Shown here in pieces: positions 1 to 7,369 of a stretch of DNA of 64,000 bases (the stretch's first letter is position 1; every line of letters begins with the position of its first letter). Below the pieces are notes generated by a model. The model was not told the origin of the DNA. It was given only the letters and a program-made list of their open reading frames with translations, and made no database searches. A program made the position numbers and the translations under genes. The stretch is from an uncultured Allobosea sp. (lineage in GTDB: Bacteria; Pseudomonadota; Alphaproteobacteria; Rhizobiales; Beijerinckiaceae): NCBI RefSeq assembly GCF_945957345.1, contig NZ_CAMFKW010000006.1, forward strand, positions 1 through 64,000, in the 5' to 3' direction.

Positions 1-81
1 ATGGGTGAGGAAGGCGCTGAGATCGCGGAAGCGGGGCAGGTCGCGGATCGGCAAGTGCAGGGGCTCCGGTTGCCGGACCAT
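1..81 (-). CDS. 5' end of an unrecognised gene, cut by the window edge
   Basis: The first 27 codons of a minus-strand frame begin with ATG at 79-81 and run off the window. Third codon positions are almost all G or C, as in the real genes here, while the opposite strand is less biased. The visible peptide (MVRQPEPLHLPIRDLPRFRD...) is not one I recognise. It is divergent from ubiT and shares the region with the Fnr-type box at 105-118, but no clear ribosome binding site is seen, so both gene and start are tentative. Confidence 0.35.
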   Translation of the reverse strand, partial: MVRQPEPLHLPIRDLPRFRDLSAFLTH

Positions 82-104
82 CGCTGCTGTGATTGCAGCC
101 GTCT

Positions 105-118
105 TTGCGCCTGCGCAA
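105..118 (+). promoter_or_regulatory. Fnr/NnrR-type box upstream of ubiT
   Basis: TTGCGCCTGCGCAA has perfect TTGCGC/GCGCAA arms around a 2-base centre. It lies 45 bases before the ubiT start and matches the boxes before pseudoazurin, nirK, norC and nap. It probably makes anaerobic ubiquinone synthesis respond to low oxygen or NO. Confidence 0.7.
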
Positions 119-163
119 CGAGTGCGGCGTCTGCCTGCCTAATCTTGGGACCGGAGGTGAGTG

Positions 164-712
164 ATGCCGGAACCGGAGACGACAGGATTGCTGGCGATGC
201 CGCCGCGATTGCCGCCATGGCTGTCGCGCGCGATGGAGCCTCTGCCGCTCGCACCCTTGCAGCCGGCTCTGGCGCTGATGCTTGCCTGTGTCGGCCGCAG
301 CTATCCCGATCTCTACGATCGCCTCGGCGAGCATGCCGAGAAGCGCTTCGGCGTCGATCCGACGGATCTGCCCCTGGCCTTCGTGCTTGAGCCGCGCCCG
401 GGCCGGCCAGTGGCACGCGCCGTGCGGACCCTGCCGGCGGGGCTCGATACCTGCATCCGCGGCCCGCTCGCGGGGCTGATCGGCATGGCCGAGGGCACGC
501 TCGACGGCGATGCTCTGTTCTTCTCGCGAGTTCTTTGGGTGGAGGGCGACGTCGCGGCTTCGCTTGCGTTGCGCAACGCGATCGACGACGCGCGCATCGA
601 TTTCGGCAAGCTGCTCCTGGGCGGTTTCGGGCCGCTTGGCGCCCGTCTTGCCGAATTCATACGGGTTCGCATGCGCGCGCGACCCGTCGCGGGAGGCTCC
701 TCATGGAACTGA
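164..712 (+). CDS. ubiT: UbiT, SCP2-domain accessory factor for O2-independent ubiquinone synthesis
   Basis: A 182-residue protein made almost entirely of one SCP2 sterol-carrier fold, the lipid-binding domain typical of UbiT. UbiT is thought to hold ubiquinone intermediates for the oxygen-independent hydroxylases UbiU and UbiV, both encoded directly downstream. ATG 164 is preferred over GTG 161 because GGAGG at 153-157 is well spaced for it. The stop overlaps the start of ubiU by 10 bases, so the two are probably translationally coupled. Membership rests on fold and on the ubiTUV order, which is diagnostic. Confidence 0.88.
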   Translation: MPEPETTGLLAMPPRLPPWLSRAMEPLPLAPLQPALALMLACVGRSYPDLYDRLGEHAEKRFGVDPTDLPLAFVLEPRPGRPVARAVRTLPAGLDTCIRGPLAGLIGMAEGTLDGDALFFSRVLWVEGDVAASLALRNAIDDARIDFGKLLLGGFGPLGARLAEFIRVRMRARPVAGGSSWN

Positions 713-1680
713 TCTGCCCGGCAGGAACGCCGGCCAGTTTAGAGGCCGCCGTCGAGGCGGGAGCCGATGCGGTCTATTGCGGCTTCCGCGACGAGACCAA
801 CGCGCGCAATTTCCCCGGCCTGAATTTTTCGCGCCATGAATTGAGAAAAGGCATCGCTTTAGCCCATCGCCACGGCGTCAAGGTGCTGGTCGCGATCAAT
901 ACCTTCGCGCGGGCCGGCTCTTTCGGGCTTTGGCAGGCGGCGATCGACGACGCCGTCGCGGCCGGGGCTGACGCCCTGATCCTTGCCGATCTCGCGACGC
1001 TCGACTATGCCGCGCGCCACCATCCGACGCAGCGGTTGCATGTCTCGGTCCAGGCTGGGGCCGCCAATCCCGATGCGATCCGCTTCTATGCCGAGAGCTT
1101 CGGTACCCGCCGGGTCGTACTGCCGCGCGTGCTCAACGTCATGGAGATTGCCTCGATCGTGCGTGAGAGCGCCTGCGAGACCGAGGTTTTCGTCTTCGGC
1201 GGCCTCTGCGTGATGGAGGAAGGACGCTGCTCGCTTTCTTCCTATGCCACCGGCCAGTCGCCGAACATGAACGGCGTCTGCTCTCCGGCAAGCCATGTCG
1301 CCTATACCGAGCGCGAGGGGCAGATCGTCTCGACGCTTGGCGGCTTTACCATCAACAGTTTCGGCAAGGACGAACCGGCCGGCTATCCGACCCTGTGCAA
1401 GGGCCGCTTCAATACCCCAAAGGGCTCGGGCTACATCTTCGAGGAGCCCGTCAGCCTCGATGCGGCGGTGATGCTACCGGCGCTCCGCGAGGCCGGCGTC
1501 ACCGCGCTCAAGATCGAGGGCCGACAGCGGGGCCGTGCCTATATCGCCGGCGTCGTCCGTTCCTTCCGCAACATCCTTGCCGCGCTCGACGAAGGGCACC
1601 GGGCGCCGATTTCCGGTCTTGCCGCCATGGCGGAAGGACAGGCGAGCACGGTGGGCGCCTATCGCAAGGGTTGGCGCTGA
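703..1680 (+). CDS. ubiU: UbiU, [4Fe-4S] U32-family O2-independent ubiquinone hydroxylase subunit
   Basis: A 325-residue U32 'peptidase' family protein. Cysteines at 169, 176, 193 and 232 fall at the positions I recall for the iron-sulfur ligands of E. coli UbiU. With UbiV it hydroxylates the ubiquinone ring without oxygen, with prephenate proposed as the oxygen donor, allowing quinone supply during denitrification. The N-terminal MELICPAGTP motif is typical of the family. ATG 703 has GGGAGG just upstream and lies inside the end of ubiT. Confidence 0.93.
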   Translation: MELICPAGTPASLEAAVEAGADAVYCGFRDETNARNFPGLNFSRHELRKGIALAHRHGVKVLVAINTFARAGSFGLWQAAIDDAVAAGADALILADLATLDYAARHHPTQRLHVSVQAGAANPDAIRFYAESFGTRRVVLPRVLNVMEIASIVRESACETEVFVFGGLCVMEEGRCSLSSYATGQSPNMNGVCSPASHVAYTEREGQIVSTLGGFTINSFGKDEPAGYPTLCKGRFNTPKGSGYIFEEPVSLDAAVMLPALREAGVTALKIEGRQRGRAYIAGVVRSFRNILAALDEGHRAPISGLAAMAEGQASTVGAYRKGWR

Positions 1681-1687
1681 AGGATTG

Positions 1688-2599
1688 ATGACGATGCAGA
1701 TCACCCTCGGTCCCGCGCTCTATCATTGGCAGCCGGAGCGCTGGCGCGATTTCTATTTCCGGATCGCCGACGAGGCTCCGATCGACACGGTTGTGGTCGG
1801 CGAGGCCGTCTGCTCCAAGCGCATGCCTTTCAAGCAGGACGACATCCCGGCCGTTGTCGAGCGGCTGGAGGCGGGGGGCAAGCGCGTGCTGCACGCGTCG
1901 CTGATCCTGGTCTCGCTGCCGCGCGAGCGCCGCCAGACCCGTGAACTGATGCAGGCCGCCGAGGTGGAGGTCGAGATCAACGACCTGACCTGTCTCGCCT
2001 CGCTCCGCGAAAGGGCCTTCGCAGTCGGCCCCTTCGTCAATGTCTACAACGAGGCGACGGCGGGCTTCCTGGCTGCGCGCGGCGCGACGCGCATCTGCCT
2101 GCCACCGGAATTGCCACTCCCTGCTGTGGCGGCGATCGCTGCTGCGGTGCCGCAAATCGCGGTTGAAGTCTTCGCTTTCGGCAAGGTGCCGTTGGCGATC
2201 TCGGCGCGCTGCTATCATGCCCGTGCGCACAAGCTCACCAAGGACAATTGTCGCTTCGTCTGCGAGAGGGATCCTGACGGCATGCCTGTCAAGACGCTCG
2301 ACGGCGCCGGATTTCTTTCGGTGAACGGAGTGCAGACCCTTTCGGACAGCTGCGCCAGCCTGCTGTGCGACCTTCCTGCGCTGGGTCGAGCCGGAGTGGC
2401 TTCGCTGCGTCTGTCCCCGCAATCCTGCGACATGGTGGCGGTCGCGCGGTTGTTCCGTGAGGTCATCGATGAGCGGATTGCTCCTGCGGATGCTGAAAGA
2501 CGGCTCGGGGAAATCTATCCGGATGTGCCGTTCTCCAACGGGTTCCTGCATGGAGCCCCCGGCCACATTCGATGGGAAGCGAGCGGCGCGCTGCGCTGA
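1688..2599 (+). CDS. ubiV: UbiV, [4Fe-4S] U32-family partner of UbiU
   Basis: A 303-residue U32 family protein. It has a cysteine near residue 42 (GEAVCSK) and a later C-x12-C-x3-C set (SARC...DNCRFVC), the same spacing as the UbiV cluster ligands. It forms a heterodimer with UbiU in O2-independent ubiquinone synthesis. Eight bases separate it from ubiU. ATG 1688 follows AAGG closely; ATG 1694 is an alternative. An open frame continues further upstream, but that part overlaps ubiU and is not the gene. Confidence 0.92.
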   Translation: MTMQITLGPALYHWQPERWRDFYFRIADEAPIDTVVVGEAVCSKRMPFKQDDIPAVVERLEAGGKRVLHASLILVSLPRERRQTRELMQAAEVEVEINDLTCLASLRERAFAVGPFVNVYNEATAGFLAARGATRICLPPELPLPAVAAIAAAVPQIAVEVFAFGKVPLAISARCYHARAHKLTKDNCRFVCERDPDGMPVKTLDGAGFLSVNGVQTLSDSCASLLCDLPALGRAGVASLRLSPQSCDMVAVARLFREVIDERIAPADAERRLGEIYPDVPFSNGFLHGAPGHIRWEASGALR

Positions 2600-2628
2600 A
2601 GCACTGCCAATAGGGGGAGGAACCTCTG

Positions 2629-2994
2629 ATGACGGCATGGCATGACGGAGATCAAGGTTTCGGGGGAGAGGCCGCAGCGAGTTCGGCAAGCCAGTTGATC
2701 GGTCGTCTGCGACGGGTTCTGCGTCCGGAAGAGTTGAATTGCGACTGCCGCGAGACGCTGAACGGAGCGCTCGCCCGCTTCGACGAGCAGGAACGCCGCC
2801 GTGAGGTGCGCCGGAGGCTTGCCGCCGCGCGCGAGCACAAGGAGCGCATCACCTCGATCCTGCATTTCCTGTCTGAGCTCGACGCGCTGACGGAAGCCGA
2901 AAGCGACCGGACCGTTTTCGAGGAATTCGCGCTGCTGTTCGTGGAGATCGCGCGCAGCGGGGAGGCCGCGGTCTCGGCGCTGCGCGGCCTGTAG
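2629..2994 (+). CDS. Small hypothetical protein downstream of ubiV
   Basis: A 121-residue soluble protein with a strong ribosome binding site (GGGGGAGGA, about 8 bases before ATG 2629). The middle is rich in Arg and Glu with heptad-like leucines (about residues 45-95), so it is probably helical. There is one CDC cysteine pair near residue 38-40. I do not recognise the family. It is 29 bases from ubiV and likely part of that transcript, ending before the pseudoazurin promoter. A role in anaerobic quinone or metal biology is only guilt by association. Confidence 0.6.
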   Translation: MTAWHDGDQGFGGEAAASSASQLIGRLRRVLRPEELNCDCRETLNGALARFDEQERRREVRRRLAAAREHKERITSILHFLSELDALTEAESDRTVFEEFALLFVEIARSGEAAVSALRGL

Positions 2995-3019
2995 GGCCCG
3001 TCCGCTCTCTCCTCGCTCT

Positions 3020-3033
3020 TTGCGCTGGCGCAA
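3020..3033 (+). promoter_or_regulatory. Fnr/NnrR-type box upstream of pseudoazurin
   Basis: TTGCGCTGGCGCAA, with perfect TTGCGC/GCGCAA arms, lies 79 bases before the pseudoazurin start. It is nearly identical to the ubiT box. Confidence 0.75.
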
Positions 3034-3111
3034 CAAGCCGGCGGCCCGCTCCCGCTAGTGTTGCGGTGCAGCGAGAAACCGATGCGTTCGCTGCGGTGAT
3101 GGAGAAGTCAG

Positions 3112-3564
3112 ATGTTCAGGACCATTCTTACCGGCGCGCTGATGGCGCTGGCGATCGCCGGCGCCAATGCGGCCGAGGTCGAAGTGAAGATGCTCAACAA
3201 GGGCGCTGCCGGCGCCATGGTGTTCGAGCCTGCACTCGTGAAGATCGCGCCGGGCGATACCGTGAAATTCGTGCCGACCGACAAGAGCCACAATGCGGAG
3301 AGCATTCCCGAGATGCTGCCGGCTGGGGCGGAGCCGTTCGCGGGCAAGATGAGCGAACAGATCGAGGTCACCTTCAAGGAAGCCGGTATCTACGGCATTC
3401 GGTGCAAGCCGCACTACGGCATGGGCATGGTCGCGATGGTGGTGGTCGGAGAGCCGACCAATATCGACGCCGCCAGCGCCGGCGCCGCCAAGGCTCCCGG
3501 CAAGGCGAAGCAGGTTTTCGCCGATCTCATCGCCAAGGCCGGCCAGCTCGCCAAGGCGCAGTAG
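3112..3564 (+). CDS. Pseudoazurin, periplasmic blue copper electron donor
   Basis: A 150-residue cupredoxin with a signal peptide (cleavage near ANAAE, residue 20-21). The type-1 copper ligands are all visible: His60 in KSHNAE, then Cys98, His101 and Met106 in IRCKPHYGMGM. Pseudoazurins pass electrons from the bc1 complex to copper nitrite reductase, and nirK lies about 5 kb away under the same class of box. A C-terminal Ala/Lys extension (after residue 118) is typical of the family. Confidence 0.93.
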   Translation: MFRTILTGALMALAIAGANAAEVEVKMLNKGAAGAMVFEPALVKIAPGDTVKFVPTDKSHNAESIPEMLPAGAEPFAGKMSEQIEVTFKEAGIYGIRCKPHYGMGMVAMVVVGEPTNIDAASAGAAKAPGKAKQVFADLIAKAGQLAKAQ

Positions 3565-3626
3565 TTCGACACCCGGCAAATGGGGCGCTGCCGGATCTTG
3601 CCCGGCCGCCGGAAGGACGGAAGCCC

Positions 3627-4832
3627 ATGGCACCCATACCGCGACTGCGGGCCTATGACGGGCCCGCGCTTCTGTCCTACGGCTTTCGGCCGTTCTTCCT
3701 TCTGGCGGCGCTCCAGGCCGGCCTGACCATCCTGGTCTGGCTGCCTTTCGTCGCCGGTCGCCTCGCCGTTCCGACGGCGTTCGCGCCGGTGGACTGGCAT
3801 GTTCACGAGATGCTCTTCGGCTACCAGTCGGCTGCGGTCGGCGGCTTCCTGCTGACCGCGATCCCGAACTGGACAGGTCGCCTGCCCGTGCAGGGCAGGC
3901 CGCTTCTCGTCCTCGTCCTCGCCTGGCTCGCCGGGCGCTTCGCCGTCTCAGCTTCCGCCTCTATCGGCTGGCCGATGGCCATGGTGATCGACGCGCTTTT
4001 CCTCACGCTGCTCGCCGGGGCAGCGGCGCGCGAGATCGTGGCGGGGCGCAACTGGCGCAATCTCAAGGTCGTGGCGCTGATCGGGCTGCTGCTGGCGGCG
4101 AATCTCGCGTTCCATCTGGAGGCGGGGCTGACCGGAAGCGCCGATTTCGCCCGCCGTTTCGCGATTGCCGTCGTGCTGATGCTGGTGATGCTGATCGCCG
4201 GGCGCATCGTGCCGAGCTTCACGCGCAACTGGCTGGCGCAGCGTGGTGCGGGGCGCATGCCGGTTCCGTTCGGCATCTATGACAAGGCCGTCCTCGCCAT
4301 CAGTGCCCTCACGCTCGCCGGCTGGGTCATCGTGCCGGATAACGCCGCGACCGGTGTCGCTCTGATGCTTGCCGCGGGGCTCCACCTCGTGCGGCTGGCG
4401 CGCTGGGCCGGCGATCGGACTCTGCGCAATCCCCTGCTCGTCATCCTGCATGTCGGCTATCTCTTCGTGCCGGTCGGCTTCGCGCTGACGGCCGCGGCGA
4501 GCTGCGGCTTGATCGCCGCTGCGGCCGGAAGCCATGCCTGGACAGCCGGAGCCTTCGGCACCCTGACGCTTGCCGTGATGTCGCGCGCCAGCCTTGGCCA
4601 TACCGGCCGCGCGCTCATCGCGACGCCCGCGACGCAGCTTTGCTATGGGCTCGTCGTCATCGGGACCGTGGCGCGCCTCTGTTCCGCGCTCGGCCATGGC
4701 CCGGCGATGCTGCTGCATGTGGCCGGATTGAGCTGGTCGCTGGCGTTCCTGGTCTTCGCATCGGCCTATTGGCGCGTGCTGACGGGCGCGCGCATCGCTG
4801 CGAGAGCGGCGTCGCCCGCTCAGCGCGCCTGA
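3627..4832 (+). CDS. nnrS: NnrS family membrane protein, NO-stress tolerance
   Basis: A 401-residue protein with about twelve membrane helices. It has the NnrS signatures SYGFRPFFLLAA near the N-terminus and DWHVHEMLFGYQ with NWTGR following. NnrS is a haem and copper membrane protein that protects cells against nitric oxide and is commonly NO-induced. ATG 3627 follows GGAAGGACGGAAG. It begins 62 bases after pseudoazurin and is probably co-transcribed with it. Confidence 0.9.
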   Translation: MAPIPRLRAYDGPALLSYGFRPFFLLAALQAGLTILVWLPFVAGRLAVPTAFAPVDWHVHEMLFGYQSAAVGGFLLTAIPNWTGRLPVQGRPLLVLVLAWLAGRFAVSASASIGWPMAMVIDALFLTLLAGAAAREIVAGRNWRNLKVVALIGLLLAANLAFHLEAGLTGSADFARRFAIAVVLMLVMLIAGRIVPSFTRNWLAQRGAGRMPVPFGIYDKAVLAISALTLAGWVIVPDNAATGVALMLAAGLHLVRLARWAGDRTLRNPLLVILHVGYLFVPVGFALTAAASCGLIAAAAGSHAWTAGAFGTLTLAVMSRASLGHTGRALIATPATQLCYGLVVIGTVARLCSALGHGPAMLLHVAGLSWSLAFLVFASAYWRVLTGARIAARAASPAQRA

Positions 4833-4943
4833 TTCCAGGGCAGCCTGGTGCGTCGCGCTGGGGAGCATTACCTGCCGGTCGGGGCGATCGCGCCGTATCC
4901 CCGCCAAATTGCTGGGAGAAGGCTGGAGCCCGGCAGGGGATGG

Positions 4944-5384
4944 ATGTCCGGAATGCGGTTGACACAGTTCAGCGAATACGCGCTGCGGCTCCTGATCTTT
5001 GCCGCCGCCCATCCGGGCCGTCTGGTCACCGTCGAGGAAGCTGCGGCCTCCTACGATATTTCGCGCGCGCATCTGATGAAGGTGGCGAACCTCCTGGTTC
5101 GCCATAGCTTCCTCAAGGGGGTGCGCGGCCGCTCGGGCGGGCTGGCGCTGGCGCTCGACCCAGGGGAGATCTCGCTGGGCGCGGTCATCCGTGCGACGGA
5201 GCCGGGCTTCTCCATCGTGGAGTGCTTCGGGGAGGCGGAGGGGCGCTCGCTGCTCAGCCTGGACCGGTGGCGCGGCATCCTGTCCGGGGCGGTGGAGGCT
5301 TTCCTGGCCGAGCTCGACAGGTATTCGCTGCGCGATCTCGCTGCCGATCCGGAGCGTTTCGGCATCGACCGCCCGGCCGCCTGA
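4944..5384 (+). CDS. Rrf2-family regulator, NsrR-like but short of cluster cysteines
   Basis: A 146-residue Rrf2 winged-helix protein (MRLTQFSEYALRLL, then ISRAHLMKVANLL as recognition region). It resembles NsrR, the NO sensor that uses three cysteines to hold a [2Fe-2S] or [4Fe-4S] cluster. Counting from Met 4953, Cys91 is present but the positions matching Cys96 and Cys102 are Glu and Ser. It may therefore sense differently or not hold a cluster. Start 4944 has GGGGATGG close upstream; 4953 is an alternative that fits the family alignment. It follows nnrS by about 110 bases. Confidence 0.85.
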   Translation: MSGMRLTQFSEYALRLLIFAAAHPGRLVTVEEAAASYDISRAHLMKVANLLVRHSFLKGVRGRSGGLALALDPGEISLGAVIRATEPGFSIVECFGEAEGRSLLSLDRWRGILSGAVEAFLAELDRYSLRDLAADPERFGIDRPAA

Positions 5385-5419
5385 GCGGCTCCATGTGATA
5401 TGCGACGGTTGCCAGATGA

Positions 5420-5433
5420 TTGCGTCGACGCAA
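5420..5433 (+). promoter_or_regulatory. Perfectly palindromic Fnr/NnrR-type box before a small gene
   Basis: TTGCGTCGACGCAA is a full 14-base palindrome matching TTG-N8-CAA. It sits 64-82 bases before the likely starts of the small gene at 5497/5515 and downstream of the Rrf2 gene, so it appears to drive that small gene alone. Confidence 0.65.
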
Positions 5434-5496
5434 AAAGCGGCCCAGCGGAACCTGTTAGACCGAGGCCGTCTTTCGGATGGTCCCGCCAGGGGAGCT

Positions 5497-5685
5497 GTGC
5501 CGCATTCCGGTGAGATGACGGCTCTCCTGCCGCGGGCCGTTGCAGGGAAGGCTGATGAAGCCGGCCTCTCCACCTTCGGCGCGCTATGGCAGGATCGCGT
5601 CCGCCGCATGCTCACCGAGCATGCCGACGATCCTAAGCTGATCCATCTCCACGACTGGGAGCAGGACGACGCCTCCAAGGCCTGA
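5497..5685 (+). CDS. Small orphan protein behind its own Fnr-type box
   Basis: A 62-residue protein if read from GTG 5497, 56 if from ATG 5515. AGGGGAG lies at 5488-5494, very close to the GTG. The peptide is acidic at the end (HDWEQDDASKA) and contains FGALWQDRVRRMLTEHADD. There is no signal peptide or membrane segment, and I do not recognise it. The frame stays open upstream through the regulatory box, but starts there would place the box inside the gene. It is convergent with the Crp/Fnr gene at 5755-6447. Confidence 0.55.
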   Translation: MPHSGEMTALLPRAVAGKADEAGLSTFGALWQDRVRRMLTEHADDPKLIHLHDWEQDDASKA

Positions 5686-5754
5686 GAGGCGTGTGGCCCG
5701 GCCGGCTCGTTCATGGCGTTCCGCAGGCCGCAATGATCCTGGCCGGCCGCGCCG

Positions 5755-6447
5755 CTATTTGATGGTCTCGGCCAGCCGTTTCAGGCCTGGGGCGTCGCAG
5801 ACCACCAGCTTCTGCCGGCCGCCCTCCACCAGCCCCTGCGTCTCCCAGGCGCTGAGGATGCGCGAGACCGTGTGCAGGGTTGTCCCCGTCATTTCGGCGA
5901 TGTCGCGGCGCGAGATCGGAAAGTCGACGCGGGTGCCGGTTTCGTCGGGCTTTCCGGCCTGGTCGATCAACCTCAGCACGGCATGGGCGACGCGGCGCTC
6001 GACCTCCTCGGTCGACATCTCGCGGATGCGGGTATGAGCTTCGTCGAGGCGCTGGCCGATGGTCCGTATGGCGTTCATCGCCAGGTGCGGATTGTCTTCG
6101 ACGAAGCTGTCCCAGGATTCGCTCGGCCATGCCGCGACAAGGCTGTCCACGGCCGCCGTGGCGGTTCCCGGATAGTCGGGGCGGCTGAGCGCGCGGGTGA
6201 AGCCGAACAGGTCGCCGGGATGGACGACCCTGACGATGATCTGCTGGCCGTCGCGCGTCACCTGCGTCACCTTCAGCCGGCCATGCAGCAGGAGATAGAA
6301 GGCCTTTGCCGGATCGCCCTGCTCGAAGACCGCCTCGCCCTGGGGGATGCGCCGTGCGCTGGATTGCGCGGTCATGCGGTCGAGCTGGGCATCGCTCATG
6401 GCCGCGAAGAGCGGGATGCTGCGCAGCACGCTGCGATCCAATGCCAC
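5755..6447 (-). CDS. Crp/Fnr-family regulator, NnrR/Dnr type
   Basis: A 230-residue regulator: cyclic-nucleotide-like sensor domain (residues 10-130), dimer helix, and C-terminal helix-turn-helix (ISRRDIAEMTGTTLHTVSRIL, about 177-197). There is no N-terminal cysteine cluster, so it is not an oxygen-sensing Fnr; this fits NnrR/Dnr proteins that respond to NO. HTVSR replaces the ETVSR of Fnr in the recognition helix. It lies downstream of the nirK-nirV-norEF operon on the same strand. It is a good candidate for binding the TTG-N8-CAA boxes. Confidence 0.88.
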   Translation of the reverse strand: MALDRSVLRSIPLFAAMSDAQLDRMTAQSSARRIPQGEAVFEQGDPAKAFYLLLHGRLKVTQVTRDGQQIIVRVVHPGDLFGFTRALSRPDYPGTATAAVDSLVAAWPSESWDSFVEDNPHLAMNAIRTIGQRLDEAHTRIREMSTEEVERRVAHAVLRLIDQAGKPDETGTRVDFPISRRDIAEMTGTTLHTVSRILSAWETQGLVEGGRQKLVVCDAPGLKRLAETIK

Positions 6448-6546
6448 GATGCTGTTTCCTATGGTGCTTTGAAAAGTGCTCGCGCCCGGCTCTTGCGCGG
6501 GCGGGGCGCACGATAAGACCGCAATCGTCGTGGCGGTTCAAGTGCG

Positions 6547-6816
6547 TCACGATAGCCCGGCCAGCGCGATCCGGGCGCCCGCCAGCAGGCAGACGACCGT
6601 GGCATAGGCGATAAGCGCGCCAGCAAGCACGGGGCTTTCGCGCCGCAGCCGCATGAAGCCCAGCACGATGAGCATCGCTTTCGTCAGACTGAGGGCCGCG
6701 ATCGCGGGACCACGAAGGCCGGAGGGCAGGACGGAGGCTGCAACGAGGCTCAGGCCCGTTGCTACGAATAGACTGGCAAGGACGGCCGGGAGGGGGAGAA
6801 CAGGGGGAAAGCGCAT
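6547..6816 (-). CDS. norF: NorF-like small membrane protein
   Basis: An 89-residue protein with three predicted membrane helices. It resembles the subunit-IV-like NorF encoded next to NorE in Paracoccus and Rhodobacter; the SLTKAMLIVLGFMRLRR segment is typical of the cytochrome oxidase IV-like family. It starts 1 base after the norE stop region. NorEF are not catalytic but improve NO reductase activity and lower NO build-up. Confidence 0.8.
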   Translation of the reverse strand: MRFPPVLPLPAVLASLFVATGLSLVAASVLPSGLRGPAIAALSLTKAMLIVLGFMRLRRESPVLAGALIAYATVVCLLAGARIALAGLS

Positions 6817-6817
6817 G

Positions 6818-7369
6818 TCAGCCGAGGTAGACGACGGGGAGGATCAGCAGCCAGACGAGGTCGATCAGGTGCCAGATCGTCGCGACGCCGGCGACATGGC
6901 GTGGAGTCGGCCGAAAGGCGACCAGCAGCAGCAAGCCGGAGACAAACAGGACATGGGCGAAGTGGAAGCCGACGATGAGCATGTAGAGCTCGCCCAGGCG
7001 CCCTTCCATCGCCGCCAGCGCCGGCAGCTCATGGGTGAACGCCGCGATCTTGAGGGCGCAGAAGATGAAGCCACCGAGAGCCGCGGCAAGGAGGTTGCCA
7101 CGTGGTTGCCGCCCAAAGGCGGCCCTGGCCGCGAAGAAGCCGCTGGAAACGAGGACGACTGTCGCCATGCCTGCGAGAGGGAGATCGAGCGTCTCGCGCA
7201 GTGCGGCCAGCGCCACCGGATCGAGCCATTCGAGCAGTAGGAAGGCGCCGAGCAGGACGCCGAAGACGATGAGCTCGCTCCAGACGAGAATCCAGAGCAG
7301 GAGCTCCATGCCGGCTTCGGGAACCGGCTTCGCGCCATCAAGGCTGCGGTTCGTGACCGCGACGGTCAT
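6818..7369 (-). CDS. norE: NorE, cytochrome oxidase subunit III-like protein
   Basis: A 183-residue protein with about five membrane helices and the subunit-III-like pattern (WSELIVFGVLLGAFLL; YMLIVGFHFAHVLFVSG; WHLIDLVWLLILPVVYL). This matches NorE of nitric oxide reductase gene sets. ATG 7369 overlaps the stop of nirV as ATGA, so the two are translationally coupled. An open frame extends upstream into nirV but without homology. norE and norF here travel with nirK rather than with norCBQD. Confidence 0.88.
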   Translation of the reverse strand: MTVAVTNRSLDGAKPVPEAGMELLLWILVWSELIVFGVLLGAFLLLEWLDPVALAALRETLDLPLAGMATVVLVSSGFFAARAAFGRQPRGNLLAAALGGFIFCALKIAAFTHELPALAAMEGRLGELYMLIVGFHFAHVLFVSGLLLLVAFRPTPRHVAGVATIWHLIDLVWLLILPVVYLG

